Part shown: piece after piece, positions 1-8,175 of the stretch | Position numbering within the stretch: position 1 is the stretch's first letter | Layout of the letters: every line of letters begins with the position of its first letter | From: Opitutus sp. | GTDB taxonomy: Bacteria; Verrucomicrobiota; Verrucomicrobiia; Opitutales; Opitutaceae | Assembly (NCBI GenBank): GCA_024707325.1 | Contig: JANPZY010000001.1 | Span: forward strand, 2,170,501 to 2,234,500 | Length of the DNA stretch: 64,000 nucleotides | Reading direction: 5' to 3' | The notes under the pieces: generated by a model | The model's database searches: none | What the model was told of the DNA's origin: nothing | The model's input: the letters and a program-made list of their open reading frames with translations, nothing else | Made by a program: the position numbers and the translations under genes

Positions 1-248
1 GTGCCTTCCGCAGACGCGATAATGTCCGGCCCGCCGATCTCGATCTGGCCGGTCGCCGTGTAGTGGCGCGTGGTGCCCATCTTCTGATCGCTGTGGAGCC
101 GCACGTTGATGCGGATGATCCATGGATTGTGCTGGAGAAGCACATCGAACTTTTCACGGATCACGTCCTGCATCGCGGGCGTGAGGTCCACGTGGATGCC
201 TTGCATGAGGATCTTCGGAGCGTCTTCGGGGATATTGGGCTTGCTCAT
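1..248 (-). CDS. hpf: Ribosome hibernation promoting factor (HPF/RaiA family), partial
   Basis: The N-terminal ~82 residues are present; the gene runs off the left edge. The protein begins MSKPNIPEDAPKILMQG and continues with a helix/strand pattern (LTPAMQDVIREKF, then INVRLHSDQKMG) typical of the ribosome-associated sigma-54 modulation domain. Family members bind the 30S decoding region and help form inactive 100S ribosomes in slow growth. The start is the ATG complementary to 246-248. The 104 bp to the Crp/Fnr gene show no obvious hairpin. HPF versus a longer RaiA-like form cannot be decided because the C-terminus is missing. Confidence 0.75.
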   Translation of the reverse strand, partial: MSKPNIPEDAPKILMQGIHVDLTPAMQDVIREKFDVLLQHNPWIIRINVRLHSDQKMGTTRHYTATGQIEIGGPDIIASAEG

Positions 249-352
249 GCCGGCACAGACCCACGGCCGCTGTAATTTGTGCCGACCGCGCGCGCCGATC
301 GGGCTCCGCGAACTCCCGTCTTTGGTGTGGTGAAATTCCCCAAGCCGGCGGC

Positions 353-1093
353 TCAACTCTCGCCCAGCAGACGCCGGAAACGCTGTTCGAGCGCAGACAC
401 GCTTTCGACCTGGAGCACGCTTCCCTTCACCGTGAGCAGACCGTCGCCGCGCAACCGCGCGAACGTGCGCGAGAGCGTCTCGCTGCTCGTGCCGAGTTCG
501 GCGGCGAGCACGCGTTTCGTCGAGCCGAGCTCCACCGTGGCTGTATCCACTTTTCGGGTGCGGCCGCAGCGTTTGAGCAGCCAGTTGAGAAAACGCGTTT
601 CCACGTCCTTGAGCGTCATGTCCTCGACGAGCCCAACGAGCACGCGCAGATGCTGGCTCATCGAGCCGAGCATGCGCAGCGCGAGTTCAGGGCGGCGTCC
701 GAGAAACGCCAGAAACGGGGACTTGGGAATCAATACCACCGCCGACGGCTCGACCGCGCGCGCGTTGGCGGGATAACCCTGCGGCGTCGCGAGCGCGGCC
801 TCGGCGAACGATTCACCCGGGCGAAAAACATAGATCACCTGTTCCTTGCCGGTGGGGCTGACGCGATGGACGCTGATCGCGCCGCGCTGCGCGACGTAGA
901 ATCCTTCCGCCGGATCGCCTTCGCGAAACAGATACGCGCCTTTCGCGACGTTGCGCAGCACCGAGAAGCTCGCGATTGCCTCGAGTTCGTCCGCCGGCAG
1001 GCCGGAAAAGAGCTGGCACGAGCGTAGGGTCGCGCCGATGGCGGCGGTGCGGAGCGAGGCGACGTCGGTGGGCACGGCGTGGTTCAACTCCAT
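353..1093 (-). CDS. Crp/Fnr-family regulator, probably NO/anaerobiosis responsive (DNR/NnrR-like)
   Basis: 246 residues. An N-terminal cyclic-nucleotide-binding-like barrel (about 20-150, with FREGDPAEGFYVAQRG) is followed by a long dimer helix and a C-terminal winged helix. The recognition helix contains SETLSRTFARL, that is the E-x-x-S-R pattern which in FNR reads TTGAT half-sites; boxes of that kind lie upstream of nirK, ywiC and the cupin gene. The N-terminal cysteine cluster that holds the FNR iron-sulfur cluster is absent, so a haem/NO-sensing DNR/NnrR type is more likely than an oxygen sensor. It is the last gene of the nirK-side operon, 9 bp after the DUF2249 gene. The family call is firm and the ligand is inferred. 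Confidence 0.85.
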   Translation of the reverse strand: MELNHAVPTDVASLRTAAIGATLRSCQLFSGLPADELEAIASFSVLRNVAKGAYLFREGDPAEGFYVAQRGAISVHRVSPTGKEQVIYVFRPGESFAEAALATPQGYPANARAVEPSAVVLIPKSPFLAFLGRRPELALRMLGSMSQHLRVLVGLVEDMTLKDVETRFLNWLLKRCGRTRKVDTATVELGSTKRVLAAELGTSSETLSRTFARLRGDGLLTVKGSVLQVESVSALEQRFRRLLGES

Positions 1094-1102
1094 CCGCAGC
1101 GC

Positions 1103-1348
1103 CTAGTCGCGCCAAAAAAATGTGCGCCAGCTCCCGTCGCTTTGCCGTTCGGGGCGCGATTGAAATCCGTCGGCCTGCAAACGCTCGATCAGCGGCGACG
1201 GCAGAAATGGCGTGAGAAGCGCGAGACCCTCGCCGGGCGCGAGTTGCGCGACGGCTTCCATGATCTCGCGAAACGGATGCTCGCCGCGCTCCAACTTGGG
1301 GCGCACGTCGAGCACCTTGAACTTCGGACCTGCGCCGCGCTTGTTCAT
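1103..1348 (-). CDS. DUF2249 protein
   Basis: 81 residues, a single DUF2249 domain (KFKVLDVRPKLERGEHPF ... GSWRTFFWRD). These small proteins are frequent beside nitrite- and NO-reductase genes, but their biochemical role is not established. The start codon overlaps the stop of the SCO1-like gene (1345-1348, ATGA), so translation is probably coupled. The same fold occurs twice in the protein at 5875-6420 on the divergent side of this cluster. No cofactor motif is visible beyond conserved polar residues. Confidence 0.75.
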   Translation of the reverse strand: MNKRGAGPKFKVLDVRPKLERGEHPFREIMEAVAQLAPGEGLALLTPFLPSPLIERLQADGFQSRPERQSDGSWRTFFWRD

Positions 1349-1955
1349 CGTGAGACCAGCGTGAGCGCCTTGGCGGCGGTCGCAACCTCGCCCTGCAGAC
1401 CGGGGCGCTGATGCACGATCTCGCCCTGTTCATTGAGAATCGTGATCACGTTGGAGTGCGCGTAATCGCCTGCGGGCGTTCGGCGAAATTTGATGCCGAG
1501 CAACATCGCGAGCTCCTGGATGTTTTCCGGTTCGCCGTGCAGCAGCGTCCAGTATTCCGGATCGAGGCCCACGCGCTCGCGATACGCTGCCAGAGCGGCG
1601 GGCGTGTCGCGCTCGTGATCGAAACTCACGAGCACGAACTGCGCGCGCTCGCGCACCTCGTCAGGCAACGCCGCGCGGAGTCGCTGCATGTCGTTCACGA
1701 GAATCGGACACGCATAGCTGCAGTTCGCAAAAACCATCGCGAGCACCACCGGGCGGCCCTGCAGCGAACCGAGTGTGAGCGCATTTCCGCGATCATCGGT
1801 CCACGTGGCGTCGAGCTGGTAGAGCGATTTTTCGGAGAACGCAGCGGCCTCGTGTTCCGGAGCCGGCGCGTGGCAGCACGCAGCCGCTCGAGCGAGCGGC
1901 GCCGATAGCAGCGCGGCGGAAAGCGTGAGAGCGAGAAGGGCGGGGAGCGTTTCAT
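1345..1955 (-). CDS. SCO1/SenC-like copper chaperone, secreted; apparent 1-base frameshift just after the start
   Basis: Thioredoxin-fold protein with the copper-binding CxxxC motif (ANCSYACPI) and a downstream conserved His (DYAHSNVIT). SCO proteins deliver copper or reduce cysteines for CuA and other copper enzymes, which fits its place after nirK. A good signal peptide (LPALLALTLSAALLSAPLARA) is in frame with the domain, but the only plausible ATG (1953-1955) is one base out of frame. Adding one base near 1947-1949 gives M-K-R-x-LPALL. The sequence therefore carries either a real -1 frameshift or a base-calling error. It ends in a 4-bp overlap with the DUF2249 gene. Confidence 0.75.
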
Positions 1956-1992
1956 GGCGAAAGGAAAAGATGGGTTCTGGGTTTCTTGGAGC

Positions 1993-2086
1993 GTCATTCT
2001 GAGCGCAGCGAAGAATCCAGTGAGCGATTTGCCGCGATATCCGGCTGCGAAACGCCGAGTGGATTCTTCGCTGCGCTCAGAATGAC
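1993..2086. repeat. REP-like inverted pair, copy 1
   Basis: Two arms (GTCATTCTGAGC-GCAGCGAAGAATCC and its reverse complement) flank about 40 bp, so RNA from either strand could fold into a long hairpin. Other full copies lie at 19911-20010 and 34115-34208, and a collapsed copy at 42807-42833. The GTCATTCTGAGCG core is a widespread bacterial intergenic repeat. Here it overlaps the 3' end of nirV and supplies that gene's stop codon. Confidence 0.85.
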
Positions 2087-2925
2087 AGAGGCGGAAGCCT
2101 CCGAGGCAGGATCGATTGCGGTCGGCTCAACGGGCAGATCGCGCGCGCAGCGAAAACCCAGGTTGGGGACGGCGTAGCGCGCCTGGAGCGAGCTGCGGAA
2201 ACCGGCCCGCATGAACGCCGGATAGTTCGTGAGATCACGTGCGCCGCCCGCTGCGCCGCCGCAGAACAGCGTGCGATCGAGTCCGGTGTCGCCGCGCGAT
2301 TCGCCGGTGACGAGCGCGGTGTTGAAATCGCTCACCCATTCCCAAACGAGGGTGTTGAGATCGCGCAGACCGTGGAGATTGGCGGGCGTCTGTCCGACCG
2401 CGGGCAGCGGCCATGGTGTCGGGCGCGCGAACCACGCAAGCACGGCGTTGCGATACGCAGGTTCGGTCGAGCCGTCGGTGGTCGTGTAGCCGGGCGTCGC
2501 GGCGAGTTCCCATTCGGCAGTCGTGGGCAGCCGCTTGCCGCGCCACGCAGCGTAGGCGCGCGCGGCAAACCACGACACGCGCACGACGGGAGCGTCGGCG
2601 GGCGAGGACGGGCCGAGCTCGAGATCGCCCGCCCAGTCGGCGAGATAACCAATATCCGAAAACAAGCGGCTGATGCGCGAGCGCTGCCACTTGGGATTGG
2701 CAGTGACGAACTCCAGAAACTCCGCGTTGGTGACGGGGCGTTCGTCGATTTCGAACGCGGCCACCGCGACGCTCGCGGGCTCGTCCACCGCACGAATGAG
2801 CGGTTTGAACTCGCCCGCGGGAATCGTGCGCATCGCGACCTCGCCACGCGCGCCACGAACGGCGCCGCCGCGAGCACGGCCGCGAGGGCGGCGAAACGAA
2901 GTGCTCGGGCGGCGATGAGGTTCAT
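1994..2925 (-). CDS. nirV: NirV-like formylglycine-generating-enzyme family protein; apparent frameshift between signal peptide and domain
   Basis: SUMF1/FGE-sulfatase domain (RTIPAGEFKPL, PVTNAEFLEFV, VSWFAARAYAAWRGKRLPTTAEWE, NLGFRCARD). Proteins of this type next to nirK are called NirV; their exact role in nitrite reduction is unknown. A signal peptide starting at 2925 (MNLIAARALRFAALAAV...) is one base out of frame with the domain. Inserting one G near 2841 joins them as VARVAEVAMRTIPAGEF. A shorter start at 2833 would avoid the shift but lose export. About 35 extra C-terminal residues and the stop codon are encoded by the REP-like repeat at 1993-2086. It lies 26 bp after nirK. Confidence 0.7.
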
Positions 2926-2951
2926 GGCGGGAGAGTGCGTTGAATGTTCGG

Positions 2952-4451
2952 TTACTTCTGCGTGCGCACGGCCTTCACTTCGGCCTCGGTCACGGAGCCG
3001 AGATCGTTGCCCCAGCTGTTCATCACATACGTGAGCACGTCGGCAGCCTGCGCGTCGGTGAGATCCTGCGGCGGCATGAGGTTGTTGTAGTTCTTGCCGT
3101 TCACGGTGACGGGACCGGAGAGCCCCTTGATCACGGCGCGGATCGCCTGCTCCTTGTTCTTGAGATAGTCGGAACCGGCGAGCGGCGGGAAGATGTTGGG
3201 CAAACCGGTGCCGTCAGCCTGGTGGCATGCGAAGCACGAAGAGAGGTAGGTCTTCTTGCCGCGCTCGATCTGAATTTCCTTCGTGATACCTGCGATCTGC
3301 GGATTCTGCGCGATGGCTTCCTTCTTCGCAGCGACGAGCTCGGCTTCGCGTTTGCTGGCGGCCGAACCAGCGTCGGACTGCTCGCCGAGATACACTTCGT
3401 CGATTTCCTTGCCCGAGTAGATCACGCGATCTTCGTCGCCGGTGACTTTCAACATGCCGAGCGCACCCTTGTTGAACGCGCGCGACAGCGAGTGGTCGAC
3501 GAGGATGAAGGTGCCGGGCACCTCGACCTTGAAGTCCACGGCGACCGAGCCACCTGCCGGCACGAGCGTGGTCTGCACATTTTCCTGCACGAGCTTCGTG
3601 CCGCCTTCGACGTAAACGCGGTCGAAGATCTCGCCGATCACGTGAAACGACGACGTGAGATTCGGACCGCCCACACCGAAGTAGATGCGCACCGTCTCAC
3701 CGACTTTCGCCTGCAGCGCGCGATCGCCGACGAGCGAGCCGACCTGACCGTTGAACACCACATACGGTGCGCGCTCATCGATCGCTTTTTCGGGATCGAA
3801 AGACTGCAACCCTTCCTCGCCGTAGCGACCGGCGGTGTAGAACTCGCCCTGCATCACGTAGAACTCGCGATCGACCTTCGGCAGACCGTCCTTCGGCTCG
3901 ACGAGGATCAAACCATACATGCCGTTCGCGACGTGCATCGGCACCGGCGCGACCGCGCAGTGATAAACATAGAGGCCGGGATTCAGCGCCGTGAACGTGA
4001 ACTGCGACGAGTGGCCCGGTGCGGTGAACGATGACGACGCGCCGCCGCCCGGTCCCGTGACCGCGTGCAGATCGATGTTGTGCGGCATCTTCGAGCTCGG
4101 GTGATTGTCGAGGTGGAACTCGACCACATCGCCCTGCCGCACGCGGATGAACGAGCCCGGCACGTTTCCGCCGAACGTCCAAAACGTATACTCCACGCCG
4201 TCCGCGAGACGCTTGATCACCTCGCGCACCTCGAGACGCACGACGACGCGTGCTTTGTGCTGACGCGTGATCGGCGGCGGGACAAACGGCGCCTCGGTCA
4301 ACACCGCCTGCTCGACGGGCAGGTCCGGCGTCGCGACAGGGCCGCGCGCTTCCGTCGGGCCTTCGTTGGCGAGGAGATTGGGGGCGATCGCGCCGGCGAC
4401 GAGCGCCGCCAGCAAGCGAACGATGGAGCGAGGCGAGTGGGAGTTATTCAT
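2952..4451 (-). CDS. nirK: Copper nitrite reductase with C-terminal cytochrome c domain (NirK)
   Basis: 499 residues, exported by an N-terminal signal peptide (about 1-29). Two cupredoxin domains carry the NirK ligands: type 1 copper H124, C165, H173 and M178 ([11 protein letters not shown]); type 2 copper H129, H164 and H320 (VDHSLSRAF); active-site D127 and H270 (SFHVIG). After residue ~390 a class I cytochrome c domain follows, with CFACH at 406-410 and a likely axial Met459 (NLMPPQ). It reduces nitrite to NO in the periplasm, and the fused haem domain probably takes electrons directly. An FNR/DNR-type box lies 47-60 bp upstream of the start. First catalytic gene of a probable operon with nirV, SCO1, DUF2249 and the regulator. 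Confidence 0.95.
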   Translation of the reverse strand: MNNSHSPRSIVRLLAALVAGAIAPNLLANEGPTEARGPVATPDLPVEQAVLTEAPFVPPPITRQHKARVVVRLEVREVIKRLADGVEYTFWTFGGNVPGSFIRVRQGDVVEFHLDNHPSSKMPHNIDLHAVTGPGGGASSSFTAPGHSSQFTFTALNPGLYVYHCAVAPVPMHVANGMYGLILVEPKDGLPKVDREFYVMQGEFYTAGRYGEEGLQSFDPEKAIDERAPYVVFNGQVGSLVGDRALQAKVGETVRIYFGVGGPNLTSSFHVIGEIFDRVYVEGGTKLVQENVQTTLVPAGGSVAVDFKVEVPGTFILVDHSLSRAFNKGALGMLKVTGDEDRVIYSGKEIDEVYLGEQSDAGSAASKREAELVAAKKEAIAQNPQIAGITKEIQIERGKKTYLSSCFACHQADGTGLPNIFPPLAGSDYLKNKEQAIRAVIKGLSGPVTVNGKNYNNLMPPQDLTDAQAADVLTYVMNSWGNDLGSVTEAEVKAVRTQK

Positions 4452-4497
4452 GGTGAAAGCGGATGAGAGGAGTTTAGCGTTTTGGCGGAGACGGGCC

Positions 4498-4511
4498 TTG
4501 AGCCGGATCAA
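4498..4511. promoter_or_regulatory. FNR/DNR-type box upstream of nirK
   Basis: TTGAGCCGGATCAA differs from TTGAT-N4-ATCAA at one position. Its centre is 53.5 bp upstream of the nirK ATG, and it overlaps the last codons of ywiC. The Crp/Fnr regulator at 353-1093 has the matching E-x-x-S-R recognition helix. Confidence 0.65.
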
Positions 4512-5326
4512 GGTTGTGGCGATTCGAGCAGCCACGCGGCCGACACGGTCGCGACGAAGACGAGGCCGATTCCGAGTTCGCAGAAGCCGATCGTGCGCGC
4601 GCGGAAACCTCGCGCGACCGGCGTGCAGTAGAAAATCGCGCGCACGAACAGCGCGCCGATCGCGATTGCGGCGAGTGTGGGAGCCATCCCGCGCAACGCC
4701 GCCACGCCCGCGAACGCCGCCCCGGCGAAACTTGGCAGGAGCGCCGAGAGCGGCACAGCGCGTCCGAGCTTCTTGCTGCGGATGACGAGTCGCACCAGCC
4801 ACACGGTCGGCAACGCGCGCGCGAGCATCGTGAGTCCGAGCGCGATCGCTAAGAACGGCGCACCCCCGCCCACGACGACGAACAAACCCGGCACGCATGC
4901 AAACGCGCTGGCGCCGGCGACCTCGGCGGCTGCCTCGCGTCCGGAGTTCGACAAATCGCAGACGAGAAAAACGCCGCCGAGCAGCGCGGGCAAAAGCAGC
5001 CACGGCCACAGCGGCGCGGGACTCAGCGCGGCCGAAGTGAGCAGCGCTGCGAGCGCGAAAATTCCTCCGACGAAAACGACGTTGCGTGCCCGCGTGCGCC
5101 GCGCGGGCGAGGTTTCGCGCCATGCGAGTTTCATCGGTCGCCGCAGCAGAAAACCCGTGATCACCGCGGCGCTGAGCGCGAGACCGGCAGGAGAGGGCGC
5201 GACGAGCAAACCGAGTGCGACGGGCTCAAGTGCGAGCGACCAGCTGCCGTGTTCCTTGGGTTGGATTACATCGCGCCAGAGCGAAGGCGATTCACGAAAA
5301 ACGCATGCGGCGGCACTCGAGTTCAT
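4508..5326 (-). CDS. YwiC-like membrane protein
   Basis: About 272 residues with the YwiC family signature [13 protein letters not shown] near the N-terminus, then roughly eight hydrophobic segments. The family is found beside nitrate/nitrite respiration genes, but its substrate is unknown. The ATG at 5326 was chosen because upstream codons run into the repeat array and a perfect TTGAT-N4-ATCAA box lies exactly 41.5 bp (box centre) before it. The gene ends 57 bp before nirK, and the nirK box overlaps its stop, so nirK can be transcribed from its own promoter or by read-through. Confidence 0.75.
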   Translation of the reverse strand: MNSSAAACVFRESPSLWRDVIQPKEHGSWSLALEPVALGLLVAPSPAGLALSAAVITGFLLRRPMKLAWRETSPARRTRARNVVFVGGIFALAALLTSAALSPAPLWPWLLLPALLGGVFLVCDLSNSGREAAAEVAGASAFACVPGLFVVVGGGAPFLAIALGLTMLARALPTVWLVRLVIRSKKLGRAVPLSALLPSFAGAAFAGVAALRGMAPTLAAIAIGALFVRAIFYCTPVARGFRARTIGFCELGIGLVFVATVSAAWLLESPQP

Positions 5327-5360
5327 GCGCTCATGATCGTCCTTTGTCCCGACTCGCGCC

Positions 5361-5374
5361 TTGATGCGGATCAA
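5361..5374. promoter_or_regulatory. FNR/DNR-type box upstream of ywiC
   Basis: TTGATGCGGATCAA is a perfect TTGAT-N4-ATCAA dyad. Its centre is 41.5 bp upstream of the A of the ywiC ATG. It is built into the first unit of the 22-bp array, so part of the match may be inherited from the repeat. Confidence 0.7.
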
Positions 5375-5470
5375 GTCCCGCGACGATCCGCATCATGGCT
5401 CGACCGTGTCCGCACCTTGTCCCGACCCGGTCCGCACTTCGTCCCGACTCGGGACGAACCTTGGCTCGGC

Positions 5471-5484
5471 TTGATCCGCATCAA
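5471..5484. promoter_or_regulatory. FNR/DNR-type box upstream of the cupin gene
   Basis: TTGATCCGCATCAA is a perfect TTGAT-N4-ATCAA dyad. Its centre is 41.5 bp upstream of the A of the cupin ATG, the mirror image of the ywiC arrangement. It occupies the second half of unit six of the 22-bp array. Confidence 0.7.
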
Positions 5485-5518
5485 GGCGCGACGCGGCGCG
5501 CGCTGCTACGCTGCGGGC

Positions 5519-5860
5519 ATGTCCTCCACCGCACTTCTCGATTCCAACCTCGCCGCGGTCGCTTCGCTCGACGGTGGCGACGCGTCCGAGGCGAGCATCG
5601 TGTCCCGCACGCTGCTGCAAACGCCGGGGCTGCGCGTGACGTTGTTTCGTTTCGCGACCGGCCAGGAACTGAGCCCGCACACGAATCGTCGGCGCGCGCT
5701 CGTGCAGGTGATCGAGGGCCGCTGTGAATTTCACTTCAACGACGCGTGGCACGTGCTCGAGGCCGGCGCGCTGCTGCACCTGCCGCCGAATCATCCGCAC
5801 GCGGTGCGGGCGACGACCGAGCCTTTCACGATGCTGCTCACGCTGGGCGATGAGAGCTGA
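5519..5860 (+). CDS. Small single-domain cupin protein
   Basis: 113 residues forming one cupin barrel (TGQELSPHTNRR, VIEGRCEFHF, AGALLHLPPNHPHAV). The usual metal ligands are partly visible (H in SPHTN, E in IEGRC, H in NHPHAV). Such cupins often accompany DUF2249 genes in NO- or oxygen-regulated clusters; the reaction is unknown. The ATG at 5519 has no clear Shine-Dalgarno sequence, and the FNR box sits at -41.5 from it, which suggests a leaderless message. First gene of a plus-strand operon of four. Confidence 0.75.
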   Translation: MSSTALLDSNLAAVASLDGGDASEASIVSRTLLQTPGLRVTLFRFATGQELSPHTNRRRALVQVIEGRCEFHFNDAWHVLEAGALLHLPPNHPHAVRATTEPFTMLLTLGDES

Positions 5861-5874
5861 GCCGACTTTCCTCC

Positions 5875-6420
5875 ATGAATAACACCACTGAACAAATCGA
5901 TGACTCCGCGCGCTTCGACGTGCGGGAAATTTCCTGCCGCGAAAAGCACGCGCGCATTTTCCAGCGTTGGAACGAGCTGCCGGTCGGCGGCTATTTCGTG
6001 CTCGTGAACGATCACGATCCGGTGCCGCTGTATTACCAGTTCGACGCGCAGTTTCCGGACGCGTTTACCTGGGAATATCTCGAGCGCGGTCCCGAGGAGT
6101 TTCAGGTGAAGATCACGCGTATCCGGGAAACGGAGACACCCGCGGTCGGTGCGGCGCCGGTTCCCGGCGGCTGTGGTCACCATCACGGAAAGGCGGAAGC
6201 GGCCTCGAGTCCGCTCCTCGACGTGCGCGGACTGCAACCCCCGGAGCCGATGATGCATATTTTTGCGGCGCTCGAAGTGCTGCCGCGCGGACGCGAGCTG
6301 CGTGCGCTGACGGATCGCAAGCCGGTGCATCTGCTCGTGGAGCTCGATCAGCGTGGCGTCCAGCACACCTCGGTCGAACAGCCTGACGGAAGCTGGCTCA
6401 ATACGCTGCGTCGCGGGTGA
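5875..6420 (+). CDS. Tandem DUF2249 protein with His-rich linker
   Basis: 181 residues. The first DUF2249 domain is at about 13-85 (FDVREISCREKHARIF, GGYFVLVNDHDPVPLYYQ). A Gly/His linker with CGHHHG follows, then a second divergent domain (LDVRGLQPPEPMMHIFAAL ... DGSWLNTLRRG). The HHH linker could bind a metal, but this is a guess. It follows the cupin gene by 14 bp and its stop overlaps the GTG start of the next gene. Likely part of the NO/nitrite response; no enzymatic function is known. Confidence 0.75.
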   Translation: MNNTTEQIDDSARFDVREISCREKHARIFQRWNELPVGGYFVLVNDHDPVPLYYQFDAQFPDAFTWEYLERGPEEFQVKITRIRETETPAVGAAPVPGGCGHHHGKAEAASSPLLDVRGLQPPEPMMHIFAALEVLPRGRELRALTDRKPVHLLVELDQRGVQHTSVEQPDGSWLNTLRRG

Positions 6421-7748
6421 ACGCCGTGCAGCCCGTTGCGACCAAATCGATTCCGACCAGCCCGCCACCGGCCAGTCCGCTGGCGGCGGGTGCGTCGGTG
6501 CCGCTCGCGTTTATCGGCGCCGGGATGGCGGGCGCGGTGCTCGGCACCGTTTGCCTCGTGCGCTCGCCCGCCGTGCTCGCGCTACCGCACGTGCATCCGC
6601 AGGTCGTGGCGTGGACGCATCTGTGGTTGCTCGGCTGTTTGCTGACGGTCTGCGCGGGTGCGATCTATCAATTGCTGCCCGTGCTCGCGAACACGGGGTT
6701 TCGCGGCCAGCGGCTCGCGTGGGTGCACTTCGCGGTGCATCTCGCGGGCGTGGCGGCGATGGTGGCGGCGTTCGAAGCGAGTGACATGAAATGGGTCGGC
6801 ATCGGCGGTCTCGCGGTTTCGGTCGGTGTCGTGCTGATGGCGCACCACGTTGTGAAAATGCTGCGCGAGGCGACGCGGATGGATCCGGTGCTGGCGGCGT
6901 TTGGGCTCGCGACGGCGTGGCTGCTTTTGACGGTGATGATCGGCGTGCTGCTCGCGGGGAATCTGCACTTCGGCTGGTGGAACGTGGACGTGCTCGCGGT
7001 GCTGCGGGCGCACGCGCACATGGGTGTGGCCGGGTTTTTCGTGACGCTGATCCAAGGTGCGATGTTTCGCCTCGTGCCGATGTTTACGATGGGGCAGGCG
7101 GGCGCGCTGCGGCGCGTCGGCTGGGCGATTGCGGTTGCGCAAGGCGCGCTGATCGTCGCGGCTGTTTCGCTCGGTCTCGAACTGGCGGCGGGACGCCTGA
7201 TCGCGGTGCTGTTGTTCGCGATCGCGTTTGGACTCACGGCGCTCGAATTGCGGCGCGTGTGGCGCACGCGAAAGAAGCAGCACGCGGAACCGGGCATCCG
7301 CGGATTTTTGGTCGGGCTCGGCTGGTTCGTGATCGCGCTCGTGGGTGGCGGCGCGTTGGCATTCGGTGCGGGCGATTGGCGCAGCGCGCTGGCCTACGGC
7401 GTGATCGCGGTGCTCGGCGGCGTGCTCATGTCGGTCGAAGGTTTCTTGTGCAAGATCGTGCCCTTCCTCGTGTGGATGCGCGTGTATGGTCCGCGCATGG
7501 GCCGACAAGTGACGCCGCAAGCCGCCACGCTCGGCCACGCGCGCGCGGAAGCAGGATGGGTGTGGGTGCACGCGAGCGCGGTGGCGTTGCTCGGAGTGGG
7601 AGCGGCGATCGGAAACGAGGCGTTGCTGATCGCGGGCGCGGGTGCGTTTGCGCTGGGGCAGGGACTTTTGCTCGCGAGTCTTTTGAAGTCCGCGTCGCAC
7701 CTTTGGCGACCGGTGGAGGGGGCAGCCGCTCGCGCGGCGAGTTTTTGA
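6417..7748 (+). CDS. NnrS-like / haem-copper-oxidase-subunit-I-like polytopic membrane protein
   Basis: 443 residues with about twelve hydrophobic segments and conserved His in the membrane (VVAWTHLWLLGC, RAHAHMGVAGF), as in the NnrS and cbb3-subunit-I-like families of denitrification clusters. NnrS proteins are haem/copper membrane proteins that protect against NO stress; whether this one binds both metals is not shown. The start is the GTG at 6417 overlapping the upstream TGA, giving MNAVQPVATK. The alternative of a catalytic oxidase is unlikely because no other oxidase subunits are adjacent. Confidence 0.7.
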   Translation: MNAVQPVATKSIPTSPPPASPLAAGASVPLAFIGAGMAGAVLGTVCLVRSPAVLALPHVHPQVVAWTHLWLLGCLLTVCAGAIYQLLPVLANTGFRGQRLAWVHFAVHLAGVAAMVAAFEASDMKWVGIGGLAVSVGVVLMAHHVVKMLREATRMDPVLAAFGLATAWLLLTVMIGVLLAGNLHFGWWNVDVLAVLRAHAHMGVAGFFVTLIQGAMFRLVPMFTMGQAGALRRVGWAIAVAQGALIVAAVSLGLELAAGRLIAVLLFAIAFGLTALELRRVWRTRKKQHAEPGIRGFLVGLGWFVIALVGGGALAFGAGDWRSALAYGVIAVLGGVLMSVEGFLCKIVPFLVWMRVYGPRMGRQVTPQAATLGHARAEAGWVWVHASAVALLGVGAAIGNEALLIAGAGAFALGQGLLLASLLKSASHLWRPVEGAAARAASF

Positions 7749-7757
7749 GGTTAAAGC

Positions 7758-8069
7758 ATGAACAACGAACTAACGACGGACCGCGTGTGGAGCGTGTTAA
7801 CGACGGTGCTCGATCCGGAATTCGGCGTGAACATCGTGGATCTCGGCTTGATCTACGACGTGGCGATCGAGGGCGCGATCGTGAAGGTCGCGATGACGCT
7901 GACCTCGCAGGCGTGTCCGGCGGGCGAGATGCTCGTGGGCGGCGTGCACGCCGCGGTGAACGAGATGCCCGGCGTGGACGACGTGCGCGTGGAACTCGTG
8001 TGGGAGCCGCGCTGGACGCCTGACATGCTCACGGACGCGGGCCGCGAGCAGCTGAATTTCCAACGATAG
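7758..8069 (+). CDS. MIP18/DUF59-family (PaaD/SufT-like) protein
   Basis: 103 residues. The typical N-terminus DRVWSVLTTVLDPEFGVNIVDLGLIYD and the single conserved Cys in LTSQACPAGEML place it in the MIP18 family, involved in iron-sulfur cluster assembly. It is the last gene of the operon that begins with the cupin, 9 bp after the NnrS-like gene. In this setting it may help mature Fe-S proteins under NO stress, which is inference from position. Confidence 0.8.
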   Translation: MNNELTTDRVWSVLTTVLDPEFGVNIVDLGLIYDVAIEGAIVKVAMTLTSQACPAGEMLVGGVHAAVNEMPGVDDVRVELVWEPRWTPDMLTDAGREQLNFQR

Positions 8070-8076
8070 GATGGAA

Positions 8077-8168
8077 CCACAGAGGCACAGAGTTCACAGA
8101 GGACGGATTGAGGAAGCTATGTTGTGGCTTCCGTGATCCTGCTCGGTGAACTCTGTGTCTCTGTGGTG
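8077..8168. repeat. CCACAGAG-type inverted repeat, copy 1
   Basis: Arms CCACAGAGGCACAGAG and CTCTGTGTCTCTGTGG flank about 50 bp. The sequence forms a long imperfect hairpin between two convergent genes. Related copies lie at 33024-33066 (one arm), 39149-39247 and 43928-44009. This is a common intergenic repeat type in several bacterial phyla. Confidence 0.8.
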
Positions 8169-8175
8169 CTAAGTA

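Larger units (their letters stand above)
5352..5505 (+). repeat. 22-bp degenerate tandem array A (7 units)
   Basis: Seven contiguous 22-bp units fill the divergent gap between ywiC and the cupin gene. The typical unit is two 11-bp halves, TGGCTCGACCC and GGTCCGCACCT. Units start at 5352, 5374, 5396, 5418, 5440, 5462 and 5484. In the first and sixth units the second half is changed so that perfect TTGAT-N4-ATCAA boxes arise. The same family recurs six more times in this window. Confidence 0.85.
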
